From NCBI GenBank assembly GCA_017999435.1, contig JAGNLV010000004.1, positions 372,001 to 436,000 on the forward strand: a DNA stretch of 64,000 bases, written 5' to 3'. Made by a program: the position numbers and the translations under genes. Origin of the DNA: Candidatus Zixiibacteriota bacterium (GTDB taxonomy: Bacteria > Zixibacteria > MSB-5A5 > GN15 > FEB-12). The notes beneath the pieces were generated by a model. That model saw only the letters and a list, made by a program, of their open reading frames with translations, was not told the origin of the DNA and made no database searches. The first letter of the stretch is position 1, and each line of letters opens with the position of its first letter. Shown piece after piece: positions 53,009 to 60,689 of this stretch.

Positions 53009-54829
53009 CTAATCCGCCTGGGCTTTCTTCTGCCCCTCCGTGATCAGCTTGGTGTACTGACCGCTCTGGAGTATCTCGACCGCCTTGCGCACAGCATCGT
53101 CGGTCCTCAGCACGATCTCCTCGTATACCCCGGTCTGCCCGGCGATGGCCGACACGATCTCCCGCTTGATCGTCCGGCGGATGTAGTCTTTCGACTCGTC
53201 GAAGTCGTGGCTCTTCTCCAGCTCGACCAGGGTGTTCAGGCTGTCGAGCACCTCGGCGAGGAGGTCGACCTTCTTCTCGCGCTCGGCCGTTTCCCGCAGT
53301 TTCTCCAGCGAGGCCTCCAGCGACGACGTGTAGTCGAACTTCTCCTTCTTGATGTACTGCCGGAAATCATCGAGCATCCCGTCGGTCACCTCGACGTCCG
53401 GCTTGACGCTCGGGTGGTCGGCGACATACTGGACGGCGTAGTTGAAGAACAGCCCCGACTGGTACAGGTTGATCTCGATCGGCTTCCAGGTTTCGCGGGC
53501 GATTTCGATATCAGGCACGATGCCGCCGCCGCCGTAGACAACCCGGCCGCCGTTCGTGTAGTAGATTTCCTCCGACGAGACGGCGAGGGAGTCGGCCGGC
53601 TTCTCGGGCGCCGCCTCGGTTTCCTCGTCCTCGAGGGCCGCGTGCGACCCCGGCTTGGCCTGTGTCTCCGGCTTCTGGATGCACCGTCCCGAGGGCACGT
53701 AGTACTTGGCCGTCGTGAGCTTGAGCGCCATGCTCCCATCCGACGAGATCGGGAAAATCTGCTGCACGAGCCCCTTGCCGTAGGTCGTGTTGCCCACGAT
53801 GAGGCCGCGGTCCCAGTCCTGCACGGCGCCGGCGACAATTTCCGAGGCTGAGGCCGTGCCTTCATCGACCAGGATCACCAGCGGCTTGTCCGGCGGGAAC
53901 AGCGGCGGGCGCTCCGCGCGATAGTGGCGCTCGGTGTTCTCAAAACGCCCTTTGGTGTAGACGATCTCGCGCCCCTCCTGCAAGAACAACTCGGCCGTCT
54001 CCTTAGCCTGATCGAGCAGTCCCCCGCCGTTGGAGCGCAGGTCGAACACCAGCGCCGTGATCCCCTTGCCGTTGAGATCGCTGATCGCCTGGCGCAGTTC
54101 GTGCGAGGTCTCCTCGGCGAACCGCGAGAGCCGCACGTACCCGATCGTCGTCCCCGGAATCACCCCGGCATAGTTCACCGACTTCAGTTCGATCAGCGCT
54201 CGTTCGAGCTCAAACTCGATCGGCTCCTCGATCCCGTTGCGCTTGATCGCCAGCTTGATCGACGTCCCGGCTTTGCCGCGCATCATTTTCGACGCCTCGG
54301 CCGAGGTCATCCCTTCCGTCGACTTCCCGTCGATCGCCCAGATGATATCCCCCGCCCGGAGACCCTTGTTGTAGGCGGGCGTCCCCTCGATCGGGGAGAT
54401 GATGACGATGCGGTCGTTGCGCTCGTCGATCTGCATCCCCAGCCCCTCGTACTTCCCGTGCGTCGACTCCATCAGGGCGTCGTACGAGCTCTTCTCCATG
54501 AGCACGCTGAAGCGGTCGAGATCCGAGAGCATCCCGTTGATGCCGGCCTTGATGATCTCCTCGGTGTTGACCTCCTCCATGTACTGATTGCGGATATTGA
54601 GCGCCGTATGGGTGAGCTTCTTCACGTCCATCAGGAAGGAGTCGCGGTCCTGGCGGCGGCTCTCGAGGGCGGCCGAGTCGGGCGTCTCTTCCAGGTTGAT
54701 GTGGAAGGTATCCGCCCAGAGCACCGGTTCTTTGGGGTCGGACTGCTGGGCCTCGCCGGAGCCCACGAACCAGATCAAGCCGAGCGCGAATACGGTGACG
54801 CCGAAGAGCTGAACTGTGAAGCGAACCAT
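53009..54829 (-). CDS. Carboxyl-terminal processing protease (S41, CtpA/Tsp type)
   Basis: A 606-residue exported serine protease. An N-terminal membrane segment (about 5-22) leads to a helical region, a PDZ domain (about 125-205: KYEGLGMQIDERNDRIVI, LRAGDIIWAIDGKSTEGM) and the S41 catalytic domain. The catalytic serine is S327 in GTASASEIVAGA and the lysine K352 in YGKGLVQ, 25 residues apart as in Tsp. About 225 residues after that form an extra charged helical C-terminus. ATG 54829 with TGGAGG 5 nt upstream is preferred to the ATG at 54862. It trims or degrades envelope proteins. Single gene with its own promoter and terminator. Confidence 0.94.
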   Translation of the reverse strand: MVRFTVQLFGVTVFALGLIWFVGSGEAQQSDPKEPVLWADTFHINLEETPDSAALESRRQDRDSFLMDVKKLTHTALNIRNQYMEEVNTEEIIKAGINGMLSDLDRFSVLMEKSSYDALMESTHGKYEGLGMQIDERNDRIVIISPIEGTPAYNKGLRAGDIIWAIDGKSTEGMTSAEASKMMRGKAGTSIKLAIKRNGIEEPIEFELERALIELKSVNYAGVIPGTTIGYVRLSRFAEETSHELRQAISDLNGKGITALVFDLRSNGGGLLDQAKETAELFLQEGREIVYTKGRFENTERHYRAERPPLFPPDKPLVILVDEGTASASEIVAGAVQDWDRGLIVGNTTYGKGLVQQIFPISSDGSMALKLTTAKYYVPSGRCIQKPETQAKPGSHAALEDEETEAAPEKPADSLAVSSEEIYYTNGGRVVYGGGGIVPDIEIARETWKPIEINLYQSGLFFNYAVQYVADHPSVKPDVEVTDGMLDDFRQYIKKEKFDYTSSLEASLEKLRETAEREKKVDLLAEVLDSLNTLVELEKSHDFDESKDYIRRTIKREIVSAIAGQTGVYEEIVLRTDDAVRKAVEILQSGQYTKLITEGQKKAQAD

Positions 54830-54862
54830 ACGGCCTCCAGACTCATTGAGAGTGACGAACAC

Positions 54863-54890
54863 AATGTATCGTAAATCGGAGACTTGTCAA
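54863..54890 (-). promoter_or_regulatory. Promoter of the CtpA-type gene
   Basis: Minus strand: perfect TTGACA (54890-54885), 16 bp, TACATT (54868-54863). Start near 54856, about 27 nt before ATG 54829. The remaining 281 bp up to 55171 hold only the palindrome at 55139. Confidence 0.65.
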
Positions 54891-55138
54891 GTTTGCGGAC
54901 TTTTTCCGAAGTACGCTGTATCTGCCTGCAAATTCTACGCTTAAGCCGGCGCAGCGGTTGCACCGAAACTGACCACCGGCGGATGGCGCATAAATAACTT
55001 CTTGCCTGCCGACTGCTTAGCACGTTAATACCACTGTATCGGTCATCGGCAACCGTTCCCGGAATCGGGGCGGCAGTCGCGCGGGCAACGCAACACGTTT
55101 CCCGATAAGGTATTAGCTGCAAGACTGGACGTTGTACC

Positions 55139-55156
55139 GGCAACAACATTGTTGCC
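55139..55156. promoter_or_regulatory. 18-bp palindrome before the signal-peptidase-like gene
   Basis: GGCAACAA-CA-TTGTTGCC, eight perfect base pairs on each side, ending 15 bp before ATG 55172. It could be an operator or a hairpin that occludes translation. No clear promoter was found with it. Confidence 0.4.
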
Positions 55157-55171
55157 TTTCTGAACAGTAGA

Positions 55172-55963
55172 ATGACGGGCAATCGACCAAAGTTCCGCAA
55201 CTCCCCCGCCGCAGCCCTTCTTCTGCATTTGCTGGCTCCGGGGTTCGGCCATTTTTACTGGCGGGAGTACCTCTTCGGCGTCTTCATTTTCCTGGTCCTC
55301 CTCATGGCCGGAGCGCTGTTCGTCCTCTCCCTTCTGATCGATCTCCCGTTCTATGGCCGGCTGATCATATACGGCCTTCCGATCATTTTCTATCTGATCT
55401 CTTTCGGCGACCTCTACCGGATCGCGCGGCGCGAGCATACCGCCCGTCCGCAGACGAGCCGCCGGGCGCTGGTGATCTGGTTGCTGGCCGCGGCCTATGA
55501 ACTGGTCTGGCCGCTGGCCCCGCTGAATTTCGCCCTCCTGAATGCTCCGTCGGTCTATGTCATGCGCGAGAACAACCTCGCCCCGGTATTCCGCGATGGC
55601 GACTTGCTGAAAGCTTCCCGCCTCGCCTACACCTTTCACACCTGGTTTGTCAACAAACCGATAGTTCACGCTCTACCGGACCGGTTCGCGGTGGTCCGGG
55701 TCACGGCCGAGGGCCGGGCGCTCACGGGGATCGTCCTCGGCCTCCCCGGCGAGGAGGTCGAAGTTGTCGACGGGGTGGTGGTGGTCGACGGCACTCCGCA
55801 GGTCGTTCCGACTACCGCGAGCCGCCTGCTCAACGGCGACTATCCGCTCACACAAGCCGGCGGCTACTCACTCCTGATCGCGCTCCCCGAATACGGCCGC
55901 ATCGCCCGGGTTTATGAGATTCCCCTGGGCGACCTGATCGGCAAGGTGGAGAAAGTATTGTGA
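55172..55963 (+). CDS. Membrane protein with signal-peptidase-like domain lacking catalytic residues
   Basis: A 263-residue protein. Residues 10-130 form three or four hydrophobic segments, starting with an APGFGHFYWREYLFGVF helix as in TM2/DUF5683-like and some signal peptidase homologues. Residues 126-263 resemble peptidase S26: ENNLAPVFRDGDLLKAS corresponds to the SxMxPTLxxGD region and TGIVLGLPGEEVEVVDGVVVVDG to the KRxxGLPGD region. The catalytic serine aligns with N135 and the lysine with G186, so peptidase activity is not expected. A DNP-like basic site for the third motif is also missing. Start by the only early ATG. Function unknown. Confidence 0.65.
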   Translation: MTGNRPKFRNSPAAALLLHLLAPGFGHFYWREYLFGVFIFLVLLMAGALFVLSLLIDLPFYGRLIIYGLPIIFYLISFGDLYRIARREHTARPQTSRRALVIWLLAAAYELVWPLAPLNFALLNAPSVYVMRENNLAPVFRDGDLLKASRLAYTFHTWFVNKPIVHALPDRFAVVRVTAEGRALTGIVLGLPGEEVEVVDGVVVVDGTPQVVPTTASRLLNGDYPLTQAGGYSLLIALPEYGRIARVYEIPLGDLIGKVEKVL

Positions 55964-56010
55964 ACGCCACGGCCGCCATGTGGCGGGAGCACAGCGCGAG
56001 ATGCGCTCGA

Positions 56011-56058
56011 GGTCTGGATCTTCGTGGGCCGGACGCTTTTCTTCCGTTCCGCAAACAC
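56011..56058 (+). repeat. Dispersed intergenic repeat, copy A
   Basis: A 48-bp unit of the form GGTCTGGATCTTCGTGGGCC followed by a GACGCTTTTCTTCCGTTCC core and CAAACAC. It is about 80 percent identical to copy B 111 bp away. It lies in the 247-bp gap before the HAD gene. Confidence 0.6.
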
Positions 56059-56121
56059 GCCCGTCAGGACCATGAAGGCCCTGAGCTACAGAAATCCGCG
56101 ATGACTCAGTGCCCTCTTGTA

Positions 56122-56169
56122 GGTCAGGACCCTTGTGGTCCTGACGCTCTTCTTCCGTTCCGCAAACAC
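56122..56169 (+). repeat. Dispersed intergenic repeat, copy B
   Basis: Second copy of the 48-bp unit, sharing the exact string CTTCCGTTCCGCAAACAC with copy A. It begins with a perfect 9-bp palindrome GTCAGGACC-cttgt-GGTCCTGAC that would form a hairpin. A degenerate third half-copy (GTCAGGACCATGAAGGCCCTGA) lies between the two at 56063-56084. Confidence 0.6.
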
Positions 56170-56210
56170 TTCCGGCGTGACCGCCACTATCCGGAGGCGG
56201 GCTACTGCCG

Positions 56211-56876
56211 ATGAGCCGGATCAAGAACCTCATTTTCGACCTCGACGGCACCCTGATCGACTCCTCCGAGGGCGTCGTGGCGGCATTCCACTACGCCTTC
56301 GCTGCCGCCGGCCTTCCGCTTCCGCCCGCCGAAGAAGTCAAGCGGTTTATTGGGTATCCGCTCGAGACAATGTTCGCGCACTTCACCGACTACTCCCCCG
56401 AACGCCTGAGGACGTACTTCCGCGAGAGAGCCGCCGAGACGATTGTCGCGTCGACGGTCCCGCTGCCGGAGGTTGAGCCGACGCTGGCGGCTCTCCGCGA
56501 CCGGGGTTTCCGCCTGGCCATTGCGACCACCAAGATCGTCGCCAACATCGAGGGGATCCTCGACAAGCTCGACTGGCGGGGGGTGTTCGAGGCCTACGCG
56601 GGCGGCAATGAAGTGCAGGCGGTCAAACCCGACCCGGAGATTTTCCGCCTGGTCCTCGCGCGGCTCGGCGCCGTTCCGCGAGAATCGCTTGTGATCGGCG
56701 ACACGATCAACGACATCCTCGCGGCGCAGGCGGTCCCGCTGCCGGTGATCGCGGTGGCCTCGCCGTGGGAACCGGCCGGCCGAGTCCTAGCCGCCTGCCC
56801 AGATTTCTTCCTCGACTCGATCTCCCAGCTCCCGCGTGTGCTCGACGAGATCAACACCCGCAGATCGCCGGGGTGA
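56211..56876 (+). CDS. HAD-superfamily phosphatase (phosphoglycolate phosphatase-like)
   Basis: A 221-residue cytoplasmic hydrolase of the haloacid dehalogenase superfamily. Motif I FDLDGTLID places the nucleophile and acid at D10 and D12; motif II is IATTK; motif III lysine is in KPDPEIF; motif IV is IGDTINDI. The helical cap (about 20-85) is of subfamily I, as in phosphoglycolate phosphatase (Gph) and PgmB. Exact substrate not known. Start ATG 56211; a weak CGGAGGCGGG lies about 15 nt before it. It stands downstream of the repeat pair. Confidence 0.88.
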   Translation: MSRIKNLIFDLDGTLIDSSEGVVAAFHYAFAAAGLPLPPAEEVKRFIGYPLETMFAHFTDYSPERLRTYFRERAAETIVASTVPLPEVEPTLAALRDRGFRLAIATTKIVANIEGILDKLDWRGVFEAYAGGNEVQAVKPDPEIFRLVLARLGAVPRESLVIGDTINDILAAQAVPLPVIAVASPWEPAGRVLAACPDFFLDSISQLPRVLDEINTRRSPG

Positions 56877-57022
56877 CGGTTGCTGCGCACGAGAGAGTTG
56901 GGCGCACAGCCGGCCCGAACAGACGTGTCCCCCTGAGCGGAGCCGGGGTCTCACACGGGCGGCGCAGTGCCTCCAAGAATAGTCCCACGCGGCTTCCTGC
57001 TCGCGGCGATTCGGTCGGGGAG

Positions 57023-57682
57023 CTACAACGTCACGTCGAGGATCTGCTCGCCGGTTTCGTCGGCCTGGGCCACGATGGAACCATCCGGCGCGACCACCAT
57101 CGAGGAACCGCCGAACCGGTTGACGCCGTCGCTGCCGACGGCGTTGACGCCGATCACGGTGGCGCCCAGTTCGCGGGCGCGCTGCGCCAGCAAGCGCCGC
57201 CAGTCTTCGATGCGCACTTGCGGAAAGGCCGCGGGGACGATCAGGTACGGGACGGCGAGTTCGGCGAGGCGGGCGAAGATGTCGTCGAAACGGAGATCAT
57301 AGCAGACGGCGACGCCGAAATCGCCGAAGGGCGTGACGAAGAGGCCGGGGACCTTCCCCGGCCGATAGATGCGATCCTCGCCGAACGGCGGGAAGAGATT
57401 GATCTTGTCGTAGACCCAGGTCTGGCGGTGCCGGCGGAAGAAGTAGGAATTGTACCGGCCCTCCACCTCGACGCGGACGGCGCCGAACATGACGCCCACC
57501 CCGAACGGCACGAGCCGCTGCAGGATCCGATCCACCGGTTCCACCGGCCGCGGCTCGTAGAGGCAGCCGGTGGCGGCGAGCTCGCCGAAGCAGACGAGGT
57601 CCATTCCGGCCCGGTCGGCCGCCTCGACCCACGGCACGAGATCGAGCTCAGCGATGTGTTTTTGTACGATACGCAGCTTCAC
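57023..57682 (-). CDS. Nitrilase-superfamily carbon-nitrogen hydrolase
   Basis: A 219-residue enzyme of the nitrilase (carbon-nitrogen hydrolase) superfamily. The catalytic triad is present: E34 (CFGELA), K93 (YDKINLF) and C127 (AVCYDLRF). Substrate may be an amide, deaminated glutathione or N-carbamoyl compound; it cannot be fixed. GTG 57682 is chosen (MKLRIVQKHI) because GGGAGA lies 6 nt upstream; an in-frame TTG 9 codons earlier is less likely. It is shorter than most members (about 260), mainly at the C-terminus. Convergent with the HAD gene. Confidence 0.85.
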   Translation of the reverse strand: MKLRIVQKHIAELDLVPWVEAADRAGMDLVCFGELAATGCLYEPRPVEPVDRILQRLVPFGVGVMFGAVRVEVEGRYNSYFFRRHRQTWVYDKINLFPPFGEDRIYRPGKVPGLFVTPFGDFGVAVCYDLRFDDIFARLAELAVPYLIVPAAFPQVRIEDWRRLLAQRARELGATVIGVNAVGSDGVNRFGGSSMVVAPDGSIVAQADETGEQILDVTL

Positions 57683-57821
57683 GGCGGCTCTCCCGGCGTC
57701 CACAGACAATACGGGACAGGGAACGTTTGCGTTAAGGTAGGGGGCGCAACGCGCCAGGCAAGTAAATAGCGCGGGAGGCGGAAAAACCGACTTAACAGAA
57801 GGAGTCGGCGGAAAGGGGGTA

Positions 57822-57842
57822 CCCCACAGCTCTGCGGTGGGG
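57822..57842. repeat. REP-like hairpin, copy 1
   Basis: CCCCACAGCTCTGCGGTGGG plus one G: a 21-bp element whose ends (CCCCAC / GTGGGG) pair. Its reverse complement recurs with one mismatch 112 bp away, the other side of the transposase remnant. The gap 57683-58119 otherwise holds only that remnant and a promoter-like site. Confidence 0.6.
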
Positions 57843-57850
57843 GCTTTGCG

Positions 57851-57985
57851 TTATTCACTCACAGTCATGTTCACCATGTCCACCCGCACGGGCACGTAGT
57901 GCCTTCCCAGGCAGGAATTGTAGCTCGACCATTTCCAGTCGGCAGGGCAACGGCCCACCGCAGAGCTGCGGGCGACCAGCCGCTC
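57851..57985 (-). pseudogene. Degenerate C-terminal fragment of a REP-associated (IS200-type) transposase
   Basis: On the minus strand an in-frame stretch of about 44 codons ending at TAA 57853 reads QGERLVAR then SSAVGRC then PADWKWSSYNSCLG and ends NMTVSE. The LVARP-DWxWSSY pattern is the hallmark C-terminal end of Y1 REP-associated tyrosine transposases. No start or catalytic HUH motif is present, and the seven-residue interruption is created by the second REP-like hairpin at 57954-57972. It is a decayed relic, not a functional gene. Assigned by pattern only. Confidence 0.5.
57954..57972. repeat. REP-like hairpin, copy 2 (inverted)
   Basis: CCCACCGCAGAGCTGCGGG, the reverse complement of copy 1 except one base. 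It lies within the transposase remnant, giving the inverted pair expected for a REPIN-like arrangement. Confidence 0.55.
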
Positions 57986-58049
57986 GCCTTGCGGCCGGCG
58001 AGGGGGTGCGACATCGGCGGAAGCCGCCCGCCGGCCGTTGAAAAATACC

Positions 58050-58078
58050 TTTAAACCCGGCCGGCTTTTCTCTATTAT
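58050..58078 (+). promoter_or_regulatory. Possible promoter of the substrate-binding/TolC fusion gene
   Basis: TTTAAA (58050-58055), 17 bp, TATTAT (58073-58078), with a start near 58085, 35 nt before ATG 58120. Confidence 0.45.
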
Positions 58079-58119
58079 CCCGGTACAATCGGAAAACCGT
58101 GCTCCGGAGATGTGGGTGT

Positions 58120-60483
58120 ATGCGCCGAGGTGAGCAAGTTGTGATGGTTCTTCTGTGTGCGATCGCGGCGGTTCTGTCTGTGGCCGCGCCGGCCGGGTCG
58201 GTCACTGTCCGCCTGGGCTATTTCGAGGCGGGGGAACACCCCCTGCACTATGTGCTTCGCGACGAATTCATCCGCCAGCTGGAGAACATGGCCCCGGCCG
58301 ACACGCAGTTCGTATTCATTCCGAACGGCTACCGGTCGGCCTCGTGGATACGGGACAGCAGCCGGGTGATGGCGGCGAGCCTGGCGCGCCAGGGGGGGAT
58401 TGACATACTGGTGGCGATCGGACCGTGGGTGGTCGAGGACCTTCTCGCGGCCGGCTACGCGGGGCCGATTCTCGGGGTGCGACAGATCGATCCGTTCGGC
58501 GCCGGGCTGATCGACTCCGGCGGGCGGCCCGCGGCGCCCAACCTGACGGTGCAGGACATGCCGGGGAAGATCGAGGACGATATCGGCGTGCTGCGGGCGA
58601 TCGCGCCGGTGAAGAAGCTCGGAGTGCTGTGGTTCGACACGGGGCCGGAGCGGGATTCGATCATCGCGCGGGCGGAGCGGCTGGGCGCACAGGCCGGGTT
58701 CGAAACGGTGACGGCGGACGGCTACGACGTGAACGGTACCTATGCCTTCTTCAAGGCGTTTTCCGCGCTGCCGCCGGATATCGACGGTCTGTATATCGGG
58801 CCGACCTGGGGAATGACCGTCACCGAGGCCGCCGATTTCTTCCGCATGGTGATGGGCCGGAAAGTCCCCCTCATGACGTGGGAGGGGCGGTACCAGGTCA
58901 CGCGGGGGGCGTTCGCGACCAACTACGCCTATGGGCTGGTTTCGGAGGCGCATTTCCAGGCGCTCAAGGCGCTGCGGATCGCGCGCGGCGAGCGGCCGGC
59001 CGATCTCCCGGTCCGGTTCCGGGGCGGGTCGGCGCTGGCGCTCAGCGGTCCGGCGATCCGGCGGCTCGAACTGCAGGTGCCGGCCGAGGCGCTGCTGTCG
59101 GGCGAACTGATCGACGACGAACCGCCGCCGGCGACCGAATGGTACACGCTGGCCGATGCGGTGGGGCGGGCCCTGCGGAGCAATCCGTCCTACCTGGCGA
59201 CCTACGATGCGATCGAGGCGGCGGTGCAGGGCGCCCGGGCGGCCGGGGCCGGGTACCTTCCGCAGGTGTCAGTCGAGGGGCAGGCCGGGGTGGTCGATCA
59301 CCACACCACCCACAACACGGTCGAACCGCTGGGGCGGCAACAGGCGCGCGCTTCGCTGGTACTCGACCAGACGATCTTCTCGCCGGCGCTGCTGAAGGCG
59401 CGGAAAGCGGCGGGGCAGCAGGAACGGGTGGCCGCCGCGGCCCAGCGCCAGGCGCGCCTCGATCTGGAACTCGCGGTCGAAACCGCCTGCCTCGGATACT
59501 TGCAGGCGCTCGACGAGCAGCGGGTGGAGCGGCGCTACCGGGAGCTGGTCGAGCGGACGCTCGAGTATGCGGCGGCCGAGTTCTACCTTCGGGATGAACG
59601 CGAGCCCGACCTGTCGCGCTGGCAGGACGAGCGCAACGACGCCATCACGCGGGTGCTGGAGGCGGAGAACAACGTGTACACCGGCCGCGTGCTATTGAAT
59701 CTGCTGTTCAACCTTCCGCCGGAGCGGCCGGTGGCGCTGGACACGAACCTGGTGACGGCCCGGCAGGTGGTGGGCGCCGATTACGAGGCCCTCTCCCCGC
59801 TGGCGGTTCAGCCGGACCGGCGGCAGCAGTTCGAATCATACCTCGTCGATCAGGCGCGGGCGGCCAGCCCGACGCTGGCCGGCGAGGATGCCCGGCTGGA
59901 GGTGCAGCGGACGCGGGTGGACGAGGCGACGGCCAGGCGATGGCCGACGCTTGATCTGCGGGCGGCGTTCAATATCGCCGACGAGATCGACGACGATCGG
60001 GGGATCATCGACGAGCGCACCGACACCTGGTCGGTGTTCGGGCGGATGAAACTGCCGCTGTATCTCGGCGGGGCGGTGGGGAAGGAACGGGCGCGGCTCA
60101 AAGCGAGCCTGAGCGAGATGGAGTATCGGCGGGATGCGCGGCTGCTGGAGGTCATGGCGAACATCCGGCGCGAGACCGGACGGTTGATCACGAATATTGC
60201 CGCGCTCACCCGCCACGGGCGGTCGGTTGAACTGGCGCTCCACGCCATGGGGCTGATCATCAACGACTACGAGGCGGGAAAACGGGATATGACGGCGTTG
60301 CTGGAGGCCTACCGCCACGCCCGCACCGCCGAGCTGACCGCTATCGGGACGCGCTATGAGTATCTGCGGGCGATGGCGCGGCTCGTCCACACCGTGGGCT
60401 GGTCCCCCTCGGAGAACCTGCGGGCTTTTCCCGAGGAGTTCCGGGAGCGGGCGCGGGAGGGACTGGCGCCGGCGGGGCAGTAG
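58120..60483 (+). CDS. Fusion of an ABC-type substrate-binding domain and a TolC-like outer-membrane protein
   Basis: A 787-residue exported protein. After a signal peptide (about 8-28) residues 30-315 match the ABC_sub_bind family (PF04392): FEAGEHPLHYVLRDEF, DILVAIGPWVVEDLLAAGY, IDGLYIGPTWGM and the closing LELQVPAEALLSGELI. Residues 325-780 read as a TolC-type outer-membrane factor: WYTLADAVGRALRSNPSYLA at its start, SVEGQAGVV, two long coiled-coil repeats with RARLKASLSEMEYRRDARLLEV, and NDYEAGKRDMTALLEAYR near the end. Substrate capture and trans-envelope efflux would thus be joined in one chain. ATG 58120 is used; MLRRCGC upstream is also open. No transporter pump gene is adjacent in the window. 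Confidence 0.85.
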   Translation: MRRGEQVVMVLLCAIAAVLSVAAPAGSVTVRLGYFEAGEHPLHYVLRDEFIRQLENMAPADTQFVFIPNGYRSASWIRDSSRVMAASLARQGGIDILVAIGPWVVEDLLAAGYAGPILGVRQIDPFGAGLIDSGGRPAAPNLTVQDMPGKIEDDIGVLRAIAPVKKLGVLWFDTGPERDSIIARAERLGAQAGFETVTADGYDVNGTYAFFKAFSALPPDIDGLYIGPTWGMTVTEAADFFRMVMGRKVPLMTWEGRYQVTRGAFATNYAYGLVSEAHFQALKALRIARGERPADLPVRFRGGSALALSGPAIRRLELQVPAEALLSGELIDDEPPPATEWYTLADAVGRALRSNPSYLATYDAIEAAVQGARAAGAGYLPQVSVEGQAGVVDHHTTHNTVEPLGRQQARASLVLDQTIFSPALLKARKAAGQQERVAAAAQRQARLDLELAVETACLGYLQALDEQRVERRYRELVERTLEYAAAEFYLRDEREPDLSRWQDERNDAITRVLEAENNVYTGRVLLNLLFNLPPERPVALDTNLVTARQVVGADYEALSPLAVQPDRRQQFESYLVDQARAASPTLAGEDARLEVQRTRVDEATARRWPTLDLRAAFNIADEIDDDRGIIDERTDTWSVFGRMKLPLYLGGAVGKERARLKASLSEMEYRRDARLLEVMANIRRETGRLITNIAALTRHGRSVELALHAMGLIINDYEAGKRDMTALLEAYRHARTAELTAIGTRYEYLRAMARLVHTVGWSPSENLRAFPEEFRERAREGLAPAGQ

Positions 60484-60634
60484 TCTTTTCCGGTCGCGGC
60501 GGCGGCCCCGGATCACTATCACACTTCGAGTACGCCGAGCGCGTGCTTTCCCCCTGGGCCTTGGCGGGCCCTCGTTTTCGGAAGGGAGGAGAGTGGATAC
60601 CATGCGCCGGTCTTTGGCTGTGTCGGACCCGGCC

Positions 60635-60666
60635 AAAAAAGAAGGAGAGCCCGCGGGCTCTCCTTC
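60635..60666 (-). terminator. Intrinsic terminator of the hexaheme cytochrome gene
   Basis: A near-perfect 11-12 bp stem GAAGGAGAGCC / GGCTCTCCTTC (60641-60651 and 60656-60666), CGCG loop, then TTTTTT on the minus strand (60640-60635), 24 bp after the cytochrome stop codon. The 206-bp gap 60484-60689 contains nothing else. Confidence 0.92.
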
Positions 60667-60689
60667 CCTAATTCAGCGGAAAAACGGGA

